A DNA stretch of 64,000 nucleotides, from assembly GCA_919902775.1 (NCBI GenBank), contig CAKKRJ010000017.1, positions 1-64,000 on the forward strand. Direction: 5' to 3'. The DNA is from Burkholderiaceae bacterium (GTDB taxonomy: Bacteria > Pseudomonadota > Gammaproteobacteria > Burkholderiales > Burkholderiaceae_C). Below are positions 19,341 through 27,980 of this stretch, piece after piece. The notes under the pieces were generated by a model. It made no database searches. It was not told where the DNA came from and saw nothing but the letters and a program-made list of their open reading frames with translations. The stretch's first letter is position 1. Each line of letters begins with the position of its first letter. Made by a program: the position numbers and the translations under genes.

Positions 19341-19826
19341 ATGGCGATCGTTCTTAACAAACCCCTTCCCGAATTTGAAGCGAACGCGACCAGCGGCCTG
19401 AAAGTTTCGAACATCTCCCACCTCGGTCAACCCGTGGTTTTGTTTTTCTACCCCAAAGACAACACACCAGGCTGCACCACCGAGGCCATGCAGTTCCGTG
19501 ACAAGTACAAGGACTTCGTCAAAGCTGGCGCTTTGGTGCTGGGTGTCTCACGCGACAACATGAAGTCGCACGATGATTTCAAGGCCAAACTGGAATTGCC
19601 TTTTGAGCTGATTGCCGACACCGAAGAAAAAATGTGCCACATGTTTGGTGTGGTCAAAAACAAAATCATGTACGGCAAAAAAGTCAAAGGCATCGAGCGC
19701 AGCACGTTCCTGGTCGGTGCCGACGGCACACTCAAGCAAGAGTGGCGTGGTCTCAAAGTGCCGGGCCATGTGGAAGAAGTGCTCAAAGCCGTCAAAGACA
19801 TGAAAAAAGCTGCCGTGGCGGCTTGA
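19341..19826 (+). CDS. bcp: Thiol peroxidase Bcp/PrxQ
   Basis: Thioredoxin-fold peroxidase that reduces hydroperoxides in the cytoplasm. The 161-residue protein carries the peroxidatic Cys45 in DNTPGCTTEA. The position five residues later, Cys in the classical atypical 2-Cys enzymes, is Met50 here, so resolution must use another Cys (one lies in EKMCHMF) or an external thiol. Start ATG 19341 begins MAIVLNKPLPEFEA; the ribosome-binding site is weak. A good terminator follows the stop (19907-19943). Confidence 0.92.
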   Translation: MAIVLNKPLPEFEANATSGLKVSNISHLGQPVVLFFYPKDNTPGCTTEAMQFRDKYKDFVKAGALVLGVSRDNMKSHDDFKAKLELPFELIADTEEKMCHMFGVVKNKIMYGKKVKGIERSTFLVGADGTLKQEWRGLKVPGHVEEVLKAVKDMKKAAVAA

Positions 19827-19906
19827 TTCCAACCGGCGTGTTTTGACTTTTGGCTCGTGCATAATGAATTCATGCCGCTGAAACTCAGCCCCGTCCTCTC
19901 ACCATC

Positions 19907-19943
19907 AAAAAGCCGCCTTGGCCTCCAGGCGGCTTTTTATTTT
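19907..19943 (+). terminator. Rho-independent terminator after bcp
   Basis: Stem AAAAAGCCGCCT / AGGCGGCTTTTT with a short loop and TTTTTATTTTT tail on the plus strand, 80 bp after bcp and 40 bp before the PIN-PhoH gene. Confidence 0.85.
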
Positions 19944-19982
19944 TCAGCGCCAGAATTTTTCAACATCTAGAGGCCCTCGCTC

Positions 19983-21665
19983 ATGCCCCTGCCACCTGCA
20001 CCCACCCAACGCGCCAGCCGTTTGACACACAAAGCTTTTGAGGAACAACGCACTGATGCAGACAGCCCACCTGCGCTGATCCAGGTCGAAACCCGGCCAT
20101 CCGCAGCCTTGGCAAAGCAGCCCGCAGCCTCAGAGTTCAAACGTGTCGCCCGCCCCCGCAAAGCGGCCACACCCGATGTCCCTGCCCCGGTTATGGCAGC
20201 AGCCACATCCCCAGCAGCACAGAAGGCACCCAAACCCAGCGCGACCTCGGTGAGCCGCCCCAAGCGCAAGACGGGGCCAAGCAAACTCTTTGTGCTCGAC
20301 ACCAACGTGCTCATGCACGACCCCATGAGCCTGTTCCGCTTTGAAGAGCACGATGTGTTCTTGCCCATGATCGTGCTGGAAGAGCTCGACGGCCACAAAA
20401 AGGGCATGACCGAAGTGGCACGCAATGCGCGGCAAGCCAGTCGTTCGCTGGACGCTTTGGCGTCTGCGCAAGGTGCAGACCTGGGCAAAGGCTCTCCATT
20501 GAGTACAACGGGCCACACCGATGCCACGGGTCAACTGTTTTTCCAGACACAGGCATTGGACTTGAGCCTGCCGTTGGCACTGCCCCAAGGCAAGGCCGAT
20601 AACCAGATTCTGGGCGTGGTCAAAGCACTGGGCCAGTTGCAAGCCCCGCGCGAAGTGGTGTTGGTGTCCAAGGACATCAACATGCGGGTCAAGGCGCGGG
20701 CGTTGGGTCTGCAGGCCGAAGACTACCAAAACGACAAGACCCTGGAAGATGGTGACTTGCTGTATCCAGGCTCATTGGCACTGCCAGCCGACTTCTGGGT
20801 GCGCCATGGCAAAACGGTGGAGAGCTGGCAACAAGGCACCCAGACTTTTTACAGGATCAGCGGCCCCATCGTGCCCAGCCTGTTCATGAACCAGTTTGTC
20901 TATTTTGAAGCGCCAGGCGAGCCCAGTCTGTATGCCCGAGTGACCGAAATCAGTGGCAAAACAGCGGTGTTGCGCACGTTGAAAGACTTCACCCATCAGA
21001 AAAATGCCCTCTGGGGCGTCACCGCCCGTAACCGCGAACAGAACTTCGCGATGAACGTGCTGACCGACCCCGACATCGACTTCGTGACTTTGGCTGGAAC
21101 AGCAGGCACAGGCAAAACCTTGATGGCCCTGGCAGCCGGTTTGACACAAGTATTGGACGACCGCCGTTACACCGAAATCATCATGACCCGCGCTACCGTG
21201 AGCGTGGGCGAAGACATTGGCTTTTTGCCCGGCACCGAAGAAGAAAAGATGGGCCCCTGGATGGGCGCTCTGGACGACAACCTGGAGTTTCTGGCCAAGG
21301 GCGAAGGCGGCAATGCCGGTGAATGGGGGCGCGCCGCAACCAACGAGTTGATCAAGAGCCGCATCAAGATCAAGAGCATGAACTTCATGCGGGGCCGCAC
21401 CTTCATGAACAAGTACGTGATCATCGACGAGGCCCAAAACCTGACACCCAAGCAAATGAAAACACTGATCACGCGCGCAGGCCCGGGCACCAAGATCATC
21501 TGCATGGGCAACCTGGCCCAGATCGACACGCCCTACCTGACCGAAGGCTCATCGGGCCTCACCTACGCGGTGGACCGCTTCAAGGGATGGGCACATGGCG
21601 GCCACATCACACTGGCGCGTGGTGAGCGCTCACGCCTGGCCGACTTTGCCAGCGAAACGCTCTAA
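19983..21665 (+). CDS. PIN domain-PhoH family ATPase (PhoH2-type)
   Basis: The 560-residue protein has three parts. Residues 1-100 are a variable Ala/Pro-rich tail. A PIN nuclease domain starts at FVLDTNVLMHDPMSLF and carries acidic residues (EELDGHKKGMTE, DNQILGVV, DINMRVKARALG). The C-terminal PhoH ATPase has Walker A GTAGTGKTLMALAAG and Walker B YVIIDEAQNLTPKQM. PIN-PhoH fusions are known as RNA helicase/RNases in mycobacteria. Here it is a single gene, with AGAGG upstream of the ATG. It converges on dnaB with a 20 bp gap. Confidence 0.9.
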   Translation: MPLPPAPTQRASRLTHKAFEEQRTDADSPPALIQVETRPSAALAKQPAASEFKRVARPRKAATPDVPAPVMAAATSPAAQKAPKPSATSVSRPKRKTGPSKLFVLDTNVLMHDPMSLFRFEEHDVFLPMIVLEELDGHKKGMTEVARNARQASRSLDALASAQGADLGKGSPLSTTGHTDATGQLFFQTQALDLSLPLALPQGKADNQILGVVKALGQLQAPREVVLVSKDINMRVKARALGLQAEDYQNDKTLEDGDLLYPGSLALPADFWVRHGKTVESWQQGTQTFYRISGPIVPSLFMNQFVYFEAPGEPSLYARVTEISGKTAVLRTLKDFTHQKNALWGVTARNREQNFAMNVLTDPDIDFVTLAGTAGTGKTLMALAAGLTQVLDDRRYTEIIMTRATVSVGEDIGFLPGTEEEKMGPWMGALDDNLEFLAKGEGGNAGEWGRAATNELIKSRIKIKSMNFMRGRTFMNKYVIIDEAQNLTPKQMKTLITRAGPGTKIICMGNLAQIDTPYLTEGSSGLTYAVDRFKGWAHGGHITLARGERSRLADFASETL

Positions 21666-21685
21666 CCCACAGCAGCCGTCGGGTC

Positions 21686-23104
21686 TCAGTAATCGTCGCT
21701 CAGACCCGACGCCAGGCTTTCGAAACGTGTCAGGTTCTTCAGGAAGGTCAGACGCACCGTGCCTGTCGGACCATTCCGCTGCTTGCCGATGATGATTTCA
21801 GCCACGCCAGGGTCTTTGGAGTCCTTGTTGTAGTAGTCGTCACGGTAAATGAACATGATGATGTCGGCATCTTGCTCGATGGCGCCAGACTCTCGCAAAT
21901 CGCTCATCATGGGCCGCTTGTCGGTGCGCTGCTCCACGCTACGGTTCAGCTGAGACAGTGCGATCACCGGGCATTGCAGTTCTTTGGCCAGCATTTTCAG
22001 GCCACGCGAAATTTCGCCCAATTCGGTGGCGCGGTTGTCACCGCCAGAACCACCCGAGCCGCTCATCAGCTGCAAATAGTCCACCACAATCAGACCGAGC
22101 TTGCCGCATTGTCGCGCCAGTCGCCGGGCATTGGCGCGCAATTCCGAAGGGGTGAGACCAGGGGTTTCATCGATGTGCAAAGACACCGTGCGCAACTTTT
22201 CAATGGCTTCGGTCAGTCGTGGCCACTCGTCGTCACTGAGTTTGCCTGTGCGCAAATGGCCTTGGTCAATGCGACCGATCGAGCCCACCACACGGACGGC
22301 CAATTGCGAGGCGCCCATTTCCATGGAAAACACGGCCACCGGCAAACCTTCGTTCAAGGCCACGTGTTCGGCAATGTTGATCGCAAAAGCCGTCTTTCCC
22401 ATCGAAGGGCGTGCAGCCAAAACCACCATGTCGCCTGGCTGCAAGCCCGACGTCATGCGGTCCAGGTCGTAAAACCCCGTCGGCACCCCGGTGATGTCGT
22501 TGGGGTTATCAGCCATTTCCTGCACGCGGTCGAGCAACTCTACCACGAGCGTGTCCATCGACTGGAAGCCCTGCTTCATGCGCGAGCCTTCTTCCCCGAT
22601 GTTGAAGATTTTTTGCTCTGCCTCATCCAGGATCCGGTCGATCGCCTTGCCTTGCGGGTTGAACGCGTTGGTCGCGATCTCGTCGCTGGCCGAGACCAGT
22701 TTGCGCAAAATCGACCGCTCACGCACGATCTCCGCGTAGCGGCGGATGTTGCTGGCACTCGGCACGTATTGAGCCAAGGAGTTCAGATAGCCCAAGCCCC
22801 CCATCTCAGCGGTTTTGCCCTGGTTTTGCAACTGCTCACTGACGGTGATCACATCGGCGGGCTTGGAGGCGTTGATCAACGCGCCAATGGCGGCGTAAAT
22901 CAACTTGTGTTCATGCCGGTAAAAGTCCGAGTCCACCAGCAAATCGCCAACCCGGTCCCAAGCGCCGTTGTCGAGCAACAAACCGCCCAACACACTGGAC
23001 TCGGCCTCGATGGAGTGCGGCGGAACGCGCAGTTTGGCAATCTGGCTGTCAGCAGACAGGTCCGATGGAAATTCGCTCAAATGGGGGGTGAAAACAGCAG
23101 ACAT
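21686..23104 (-). CDS. dnaB: Replicative DNA helicase DnaB
   Basis: Hexameric 5'-3' helicase that drives the replication fork. The 472-residue protein has the N-terminal dimerisation domain (PPHSIEAESSVLGGLLLDN), linker helix, and RecA-like motor with Walker A ARPSMGKTAFA, Walker B LIVVDYLQLMSG, and ALSQLNRSVEQR (motif H4). ATG 23104 begins MSAVFTPHLSEF; the open frame above it has no family match. A consensus DnaA box lies 64 bp upstream. Confidence 0.96.
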   Translation of the reverse strand: MSAVFTPHLSEFPSDLSADSQIAKLRVPPHSIEAESSVLGGLLLDNGAWDRVGDLLVDSDFYRHEHKLIYAAIGALINASKPADVITVSEQLQNQGKTAEMGGLGYLNSLAQYVPSASNIRRYAEIVRERSILRKLVSASDEIATNAFNPQGKAIDRILDEAEQKIFNIGEEGSRMKQGFQSMDTLVVELLDRVQEMADNPNDITGVPTGFYDLDRMTSGLQPGDMVVLAARPSMGKTAFAINIAEHVALNEGLPVAVFSMEMGASQLAVRVVGSIGRIDQGHLRTGKLSDDEWPRLTEAIEKLRTVSLHIDETPGLTPSELRANARRLARQCGKLGLIVVDYLQLMSGSGGSGGDNRATELGEISRGLKMLAKELQCPVIALSQLNRSVEQRTDKRPMMSDLRESGAIEQDADIIMFIYRDDYYNKDSKDPGVAEIIIGKQRNGPTGTVRLTFLKNLTRFESLASGLSDDY

Positions 23105-23167
23105 GGCGTACCGGCAAATCAAAAGGCAATGGTAGCCCCCACCGCTCAGGGCGTCACGGGACAACCC

Positions 23168-23176
23168 TGTGGATAA
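23168..23176 (-). promoter_or_regulatory. DnaA box upstream of dnaB
   Basis: TTATCCACA, the exact consensus DnaA-binding 9-mer, reads on the minus strand 64 bp before the dnaB start codon. A single box is not an origin, but DnaA control of dnaB expression is possible. Confidence 0.55.
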
Positions 23177-23240
23177 ACCTGGGGCATCCGGTGATCAACA
23201 GGGGACAAGTCGGCTTCACATACAAAGTGAGGCACAAATG

Positions 23241-23272
23241 AAAAGGCCCTTTCATCACTGAAAGGGCCTTTT
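23241..23272. terminator. Terminator downstream of tRNA-His
   Basis: A near-perfect hairpin AAAAGGCCCTTTCA / TGAAAGGGCCTTTT with a short loop. T runs are present in both directions. It lies just past the 3' end of tRNA-His (minus strand) and insulates it from dnaB. Confidence 0.85.
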
Positions 23273-23278
23273 GATTTT

Positions 23279-23355
23279 TGGGGTGGCTGATGGGGCTCGA
23301 ACCCACGACAACAGGAATCACAATCCTGGACTCTACCAACTGAGCTACAGCCACC
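23279..23355 (-). tRNA. tRNA-His (GTG)
   Basis: On the minus strand a full cloverleaf can be drawn. The acceptor stem is GTGGCTG/CAGCCAC, with the extra G at position -1 opposite discriminator C73, the identity mark of tRNA-His. The D arm contains AGCTCAGTTGGTAGAG. The anticodon stem CAGGA/TCCTG holds loop TTGTGAT (anticodon GTG). The T arm contains GGTTCGAGCC. CCA is encoded. Confidence 0.97.
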
Positions 23356-23380
23356 GTAGATCGATATTATAGCCTGAAGC

Positions 23381-25312
23381 TCAGGGCTTTTGCGCCCCAG
23401 ATGCGCTCAACTTTAGAGGTTTTTCAGCCAACATTTCAACTTTGAACTGTGCCTTCAAACTGGCCAGATAAGCCTGCGATTCAGCCTGCCCCCACAAGCG
23501 GGCAAATTGCTGCCGGCTTTGCTCTGCCTGTTGGGCCGTCACCTCTGGGCGAGGCACCAACTTGTTCACCCGAACGATGGCATAACCTTGGTCGCCCAAA
23601 TCAACACCCATCAGCGCGGGCATTTTTGCCGGGTCGGCACGCAAGGCCACATCGATCACAGCTTGGGGCTGCGCAGCGGTTTGGTCACGGGACACCGTCA
23701 CCACAGCGCCCAGGTTGGCTTGTGCCTGTTCATTTTTCAAGGCAGCCAGTCGGGCCTGCCCTTCAGCTTTGGCCAATTCGGCAGATTGTGCTTGCACCCA
23801 CAACTGACGCACTTCGGCCTTGACCTCTTCCAAAGGGCGAACGGCCGCGGGACGGTGGTTCACGACGCGGGCCGAGACCAAGGTGTTCGGGGTCACTTCG
23901 ACAGCCGCCGTATTGCGGCGTTTCACAGTGGCATCTTCTGAAAAGATGGCTTGCAGCAGTTTGGGGTTGTTCAAAACACCCTGAGCACCCACCCCTGGTG
24001 TGCGTGTCACGGCTTGTGCTTTTTGAACCGTCAATTTCAAGCGCTCGGCCACAGGGGTCAGACTGTCCGACTGTTCGTACACGCTGTTGCTGAAGGTTTC
24101 TGCCAATTCGGCGAACTGGCGTTGGGCTTGCTGTTTGCGCAGATCGGCCTCCAATTGGGGGCGCATGGATTCGAACGATGGAGCCTGGGGCAGTTTCACA
24201 TCGGTCAACAAGATGATGTGAAAGCCAAAATCGGATTCCACGATGTCGCTGATCTCGCCTTTTTGCAGCGCAAACGCCGCATCTTCAAAGGGCTTGACCA
24301 TGGCACCACGGGCAAAAAAGTCCAAATCGCCGCCACGCTGGGCAGAGCCAGTGTCGTCCGAGTTCTTGCGCGCGATATCGGCAAACGTCTTGGGGGCCTT
24401 GCGCACGTCGGCCAACAAACCTTCGGCTTTGGCGCGGGCTTTTTGCTTGTCGGCAGCAGGCAGGTCTTTGGCCGCATTGACCAGGATGTGGCTTGCACGG
24501 CGCTGCGCCTGCCCTGCCAGGCGCTGCAAATTCTGTTCGTAATAGGTTTTCAGATCCTGCTCAGGCAACACGACCTTGCTTTGCAATGCGGCCACATCCA
24601 GAACCAGGTATTCCAGATCCACGTTTTCGACCGAACGGAAACGCGCTGGATTTTCTTGGTAATAACGCGCCAGATCGGCATCCGACACTTGCACCTTTGC
24701 GGCAAAGTCGGCTGGCGCCCATCGCTTGAGTTGAATTTCTCGGCGCTGCAAATACGCGTCCAGTGCCATGTCCGCTTGCCGCTGCGTGGCCAGCACCGAG
24801 CCTTGCAAACCCGCCAGAACTTGTTGATTGGACACATCGCGGCGCACACGCGCTTCCAGCATTTCGGGCGTCATGCCCTGGCTGGCCGCCAATTGGCGAT
24901 AACGGTCCATGTCCAGTTTGCCATCTGCACCACGCAAACTGGCAATCGAGGGGTCTTGCTGCAGGTAGCGCGCCAGGCGCTGGTCGCTGGTCACCAGCAA
25001 CTGCTTGTCTGAGGCACGGGCGATCAAACGTTCGTTGACCATCTTGTCCAAAGTGGCGTAGCGGGCCTCTGCAGAGTCGAGCAGTTTGGGGTCCAGATTG
25101 GGCACCGACGCACGGATGCGATCGACTTCTGCCTGGTGCGCCGCATCCCACTCCGATTGGGTGATTTTTTGCCCGTCAACCCTGGCCACCACAGCGCCTT
25201 TGTCTTCAAACTTCCTGTAACCCTCGATGCCAAACAGCACAAAAGAAGGAATTACCAGCAAGAACAACAACCCCATCAAGATTTTGGAGTGGTTGCGAAT
25301 GGAATCAAACAT
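23381..25312 (-). CDS. ppiD: Membrane-anchored periplasmic peptidyl-prolyl isomerase PpiD-like (SurA_N/parvulin)
   Basis: Periplasmic foldase anchored to the inner membrane near the translocon. The 643-residue protein has one N-terminal transmembrane helix (residues 12-30, MGLLFLLVIPSFVLFGI), a SurA-like chaperone domain (ITQSEWDAAHQAEVDRIR, MVNERLIARAS), a central PPIC/parvulin domain around residues 268-370 (RRASHILVNA, FADIARKNSDDTGSAQRGGDL, VKPFEDAAFALQKGEISDIV), and a long C-terminal chaperone-like region. Length and layout fit PpiD. It lies between two tRNAs with its own start. Confidence 0.92.
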   Translation of the reverse strand: MFDSIRNHSKILMGLLFLLVIPSFVLFGIEGYRKFEDKGAVVARVDGQKITQSEWDAAHQAEVDRIRASVPNLDPKLLDSAEARYATLDKMVNERLIARASDKQLLVTSDQRLARYLQQDPSIASLRGADGKLDMDRYRQLAASQGMTPEMLEARVRRDVSNQQVLAGLQGSVLATQRQADMALDAYLQRREIQLKRWAPADFAAKVQVSDADLARYYQENPARFRSVENVDLEYLVLDVAALQSKVVLPEQDLKTYYEQNLQRLAGQAQRRASHILVNAAKDLPAADKQKARAKAEGLLADVRKAPKTFADIARKNSDDTGSAQRGGDLDFFARGAMVKPFEDAAFALQKGEISDIVESDFGFHIILLTDVKLPQAPSFESMRPQLEADLRKQQAQRQFAELAETFSNSVYEQSDSLTPVAERLKLTVQKAQAVTRTPGVGAQGVLNNPKLLQAIFSEDATVKRRNTAAVEVTPNTLVSARVVNHRPAAVRPLEEVKAEVRQLWVQAQSAELAKAEGQARLAALKNEQAQANLGAVVTVSRDQTAAQPQAVIDVALRADPAKMPALMGVDLGDQGYAIVRVNKLVPRPEVTAQQAEQSRQQFARLWGQAESQAYLASLKAQFKVEMLAEKPLKLSASGAQKP

Positions 25313-25335
25313 GTTTGAAGTCTCGGGTTGTCAAG

Positions 25336-25363
25336 AAAAAAGGCGAACCGAGGGTTCGCCTTT
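25336..25363 (-). terminator. Terminator downstream of tRNA-Val
   Basis: Inverted repeat AAAAGGCGAACC / GGTTCGCCTTT with T run on the minus strand (TTTTTT), just past the CCA end of tRNA-Val. Confidence 0.75.
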
Positions 25364-25374
25364 ACTTTTTGGGG

Positions 25375-25450
25375 TGGTGGGCGCTGACGGTCTCGAACCG
25401 CCGACCTACTCCGTGTAAAGGAGCCGCTCTACCAACTGAGCTAAGCGCCC
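25375..25450 (-). tRNA. tRNA-Val (TAC)
   Basis: The minus strand folds into a standard 76 nt tRNA: acceptor GGGCGCT/AGCGCCC, D arm AGCTCAGTTGGTAGAG, anticodon stem CTCCT region with loop TTTACAC (anticodon TAC, valine), T arm GGTTCGAGACC, discriminator A and encoded CCA. Confidence 0.96.
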
Positions 25451-25466
25451 CACCTGAAAAGTGTTG

Positions 25467-25739
25467 TCAGTTCAAAGCGTCCTTCAGGGCCTTGCCTGGG
25501 CGGAACTTTGGAACTTTGGCTGACTTGATTTTAATCGCTGCGCCGGTGCGTGGATTGCGACCGGTCCGAGCTGCCCGTTTGCCCACAGCAAAAGTACCGA
25601 ACCCGACCAAAGAAACCGTGCCGCCCTTTTTCAAGGTGGTGCGCACCGCACCCATGGCGGCTTCCAAAGCACGGCCAGCCGCCGCTTTGGACAAGTCGGC
25701 TTGTTTTGCGATGTGTTCGATCAGCTCTGTTTTATTCAC
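25467..25739 (-). CDS. hupB: DNA-binding protein HU
   Basis: A 90-residue nucleoid protein that bends DNA as a dimer. It has the HU sequence [40 protein letters not shown], the beta-arm [12 protein letters not shown] with the intercalating proline, and [15 protein letters not shown]. The start is GTG 25739 with AGAGG upstream; this gives the family N-terminus (V/M)NKTELIEHI. It lies just upstream of tRNA-Val and ppiD on the same strand, matching the hupB-ppiD order common in proteobacteria. Confidence 0.96.
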   Translation of the reverse strand: MNKTELIEHIAKQADLSKAAAGRALEAAMGAVRTTLKKGGTVSLVGFGTFAVGKRAARTGRNPRTGAAIKIKSAKVPKFRPGKALKDALN

Positions 25740-25922
25740 AAGAAACCTCTTGAAGTGACAAGCCGGGGCAACCGGCTGTGGACTGTGCTTGGCGAGCAAA
25801 GTTCACGACTGTGAGCTCTCGATTCTAGCCTTGAAAATGGGCGATGCACGGCGCTTGTATCGGTTTTTTCAATCGGAAAGAAGCGCCATGTCGCACCCTA
25901 TTGCGCCCGGCCCAGCACCACG

Positions 25923-27011
25923 TCAAAGGGCCTGTGCGATGGCTTTGCCCACATCGGCGGTGGTGGCCGAGCCGCCCAGATCGGGGGTGCGCGGGGCATC
26001 GGTGCCTGCAGCCAACACTTTTTCGATGGCCCCCAGCACCGCATCGTGTGCGTCTTTGTGGCCCAGAAATTCCAGCATCATGGCACCGCACCAGATCTGC
26101 CCGATCGGGTTGGCAAGCCCCTTGCCCGCGATGTCCGGGGCCGATCCGTGCACCGGTTCAAACAACGATGGAAATTTGCGCTCGGGGTTCAAGTTGGCGC
26201 TGGGTGCAATGCCAATGGTGCCCGTGCAGGCTGGCCCCAAATCACTCAGGATGTCGCCAAACAAATTGCTGGCCACCACCACATCAAAAAAGTCAGGGCG
26301 CTGCACAAAGTGCGCAGTCAAGATGTCGATGTGGAATTTGTCCACGTGGATGGCGGGGTAGTTCTTGGCCATCTCGGCCACGCGTTCGTCCCAATAGGGC
26401 ATGGTGATCGCAATGCCATTGGATTTGGTGGCGCTGGTCAGGTGCTTTTTGGGGCGGGTTTGGGCCAATTCAAAGGCAAATTTCAACACACGGTCCACCC
26501 CGATGCGCGACATCACGGTCTCTTGCATCACGATCTCACGCTCGGTGCCGGGGTACATGCGCCCGCCGATGCTGGAATATTCACCCTCGGTGTTTTCACG
26601 CACGATGTACATGTCGATCTCACCGGGCTGACGTGCGCTGCCATCACGCCGCACGACAGGCGCGATGATGCCGGGCATCAAGCGCGCCGGACGCAGGTTG
26701 ATGTACTGGTCAAACTCGCGGCGAAACAGCAGCAGCGAACCCCACAACGACACATGGTCGGCGATTTTGTCGGGCCAGCCCACGGCGCCAAAATAAATCG
26801 CATCGTGGCCCCCAATCTGATCTTTCCAATTGTCGGGCAGCATCTGGCCGTGCTTTTCGTAGTACTCCCAGCTGGAAAAGTCAAAATGGTCAAACTGCAA
26901 GTCGATGCCGAATTTGCGGGCTGCGGCGTCCATCACACGCAAGCCTTCTGGCATGACTTCCTTGCCAATGCCGTCGCCTGGGATGACGGCGATGCGGTGT
27001 TTCTTGCTCAT
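25923..27011 (-). CDS. dmlA: D-malate / tartrate dehydrogenase (decarboxylating), DmlA/TtuC-type
   Basis: NAD-dependent beta-decarboxylating dehydrogenase acting on D-malate, tartrate or 3-isopropylmalate-like acids. The 362-residue protein has IAVIPGDGIGKEVMPEG, the substrate arginines in NLRPARLMPG, the catalytic lysine segment ATKSNGIAITMPYWDERV, and metal-binding VVASNLFGDILSDLGP. AIYFGAVGWPD and EYSSIGGRMYPGTEREIV are typical of the DmlA/TtuC branch rather than LeuB. It follows the haloacetate dehalogenase-like gene by 26 bp on the same strand, and a LysR gene diverges upstream, as with dmlR in E. coli. Confidence 0.88.
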   Translation of the reverse strand: MSKKHRIAVIPGDGIGKEVMPEGLRVMDAAARKFGIDLQFDHFDFSSWEYYEKHGQMLPDNWKDQIGGHDAIYFGAVGWPDKIADHVSLWGSLLLFRREFDQYINLRPARLMPGIIAPVVRRDGSARQPGEIDMYIVRENTEGEYSSIGGRMYPGTEREIVMQETVMSRIGVDRVLKFAFELAQTRPKKHLTSATKSNGIAITMPYWDERVAEMAKNYPAIHVDKFHIDILTAHFVQRPDFFDVVVASNLFGDILSDLGPACTGTIGIAPSANLNPERKFPSLFEPVHGSAPDIAGKGLANPIGQIWCGAMMLEFLGHKDAHDAVLGAIEKVLAAGTDAPRTPDLGGSATTADVGKAIAQAL

Positions 27012-27037
27012 GGGTTACTCCTTGTCAATGAGACGGT

Positions 27038-27916
27038 TCAATGTGTGAAAAATTGCTGCGCCTGGGCAATCACTTGCTCTGGTGCTTCTTCGGCCAGATA
27101 GTGACCACTGTCGAGTGCGTATCCTGTCACCTGGGCAGCGCGTTCGCGCCACAGACCCAGCACATCAAAGCACCGCCCAACGGCGCCGTGATTGCCCCAC
27201 AGCACACGTAAAGGTTGCTGCAATTTGTGCCCTGCAGCCACATCGGCGCGGTCATGCGCCAAGTCCAACGAGGCACTGGCGCGGTAATCTTCGGCAATCG
27301 ACAGGGCTGTGCCGGGCAAGGCGGCGCAGCGTTCGTACTCAGCCAGAGCTTCGGGTGCAAAAGCCTGTAAACCGGCATAACGGGCCCCGATCACACTGCG
27401 CACATAACGGGCCGGGTCCGATTCAATGAGCGCCTCGGGCAAGGGCGATGGTTGGATCATGAAAAACCAATGCCAATATGCGCGCGCAAAAGCTTCGCTG
27501 GTGTTTTCATACATGGCCAATGTCGGTGCAATGTCGAGCAGCAGCAGGCGGTTGACGGCCTCGGGCGCATCGACAGCCAAGCGGTGGCCCACTCGGGCAC
27601 CACGGTCATGGGCCAACACATCAAACCGGTCAAATCCATGGGCCTTCATCACCGCCAGGGCGTCCTGTGCCATCTCTCGCTTGCTGTGGTTGCGGTGCTC
27701 GGCATCGGCCTCGGGGCGCGACGAATCACCGTAGCCGCGCAAGTCCATCAGCACCACGCGGTGCGACTGAGCCAACACGGGAGCCACACGGTGCCACATG
27801 GACATGGTTTGAGGATGACCATGCAACAACAAAACGGGGGCCCCAACCCCTGCGACGCGGGTGTGCAACTGCACGCCTTGGCGTTCGACCATCAGGGGAG
27901 TAAAGGATTTCAGCAT
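27038..27916 (-). CDS. Alpha/beta hydrolase, haloacetate (fluoroacetate) dehalogenase-like
   Basis: The 292-residue alpha/beta hydrolase has the haloacetate dehalogenase signature. The nucleophile Asp104 lies in LAHDRGARVGHRL, with the two carboxylate-binding arginines at +1 and +4. The catalytic acid follows in LLLLDIAPT, the halide-pocket motif in AYWHWFFMIQPSPLPE, and the base His in DSGHYLAEEAPEQ. The oxyanion segment is HGHPQTMSMW. It could equally act on another small alpha-substituted acid. Pairing with a D-malate/tartrate dehydrogenase suggests hydroxyacid catabolism, since dehalogenation of haloacids yields hydroxyacids. Start ATG 27916. Confidence 0.8.
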   Translation of the reverse strand: MLKSFTPLMVERQGVQLHTRVAGVGAPVLLLHGHPQTMSMWHRVAPVLAQSHRVVLMDLRGYGDSSRPEADAEHRNHSKREMAQDALAVMKAHGFDRFDVLAHDRGARVGHRLAVDAPEAVNRLLLLDIAPTLAMYENTSEAFARAYWHWFFMIQPSPLPEALIESDPARYVRSVIGARYAGLQAFAPEALAEYERCAALPGTALSIAEDYRASASLDLAHDRADVAAGHKLQQPLRVLWGNHGAVGRCFDVLGLWRERAAQVTGYALDSGHYLAEEAPEQVIAQAQQFFTH

Positions 27917-27942
27917 GGACAGAGCTTAACGCTCAAAACAGC

Positions 27943-27964
27943 AATAATCTGGCAATTGATTATT
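27943..27964. promoter_or_regulatory. Candidate LysR operator in the divergent promoter
   Basis: A perfect inverted repeat AATAATC-N8-GATTATT is centred in the 64 bp gap between the minus-strand hydrolase and the plus-strand LysR gene. Placement and spacing fit an autoregulatory LysR-type site; the link to this regulator is inference. Confidence 0.5.
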
Positions 27965-27980
27965 CACATACGGAAAACAA

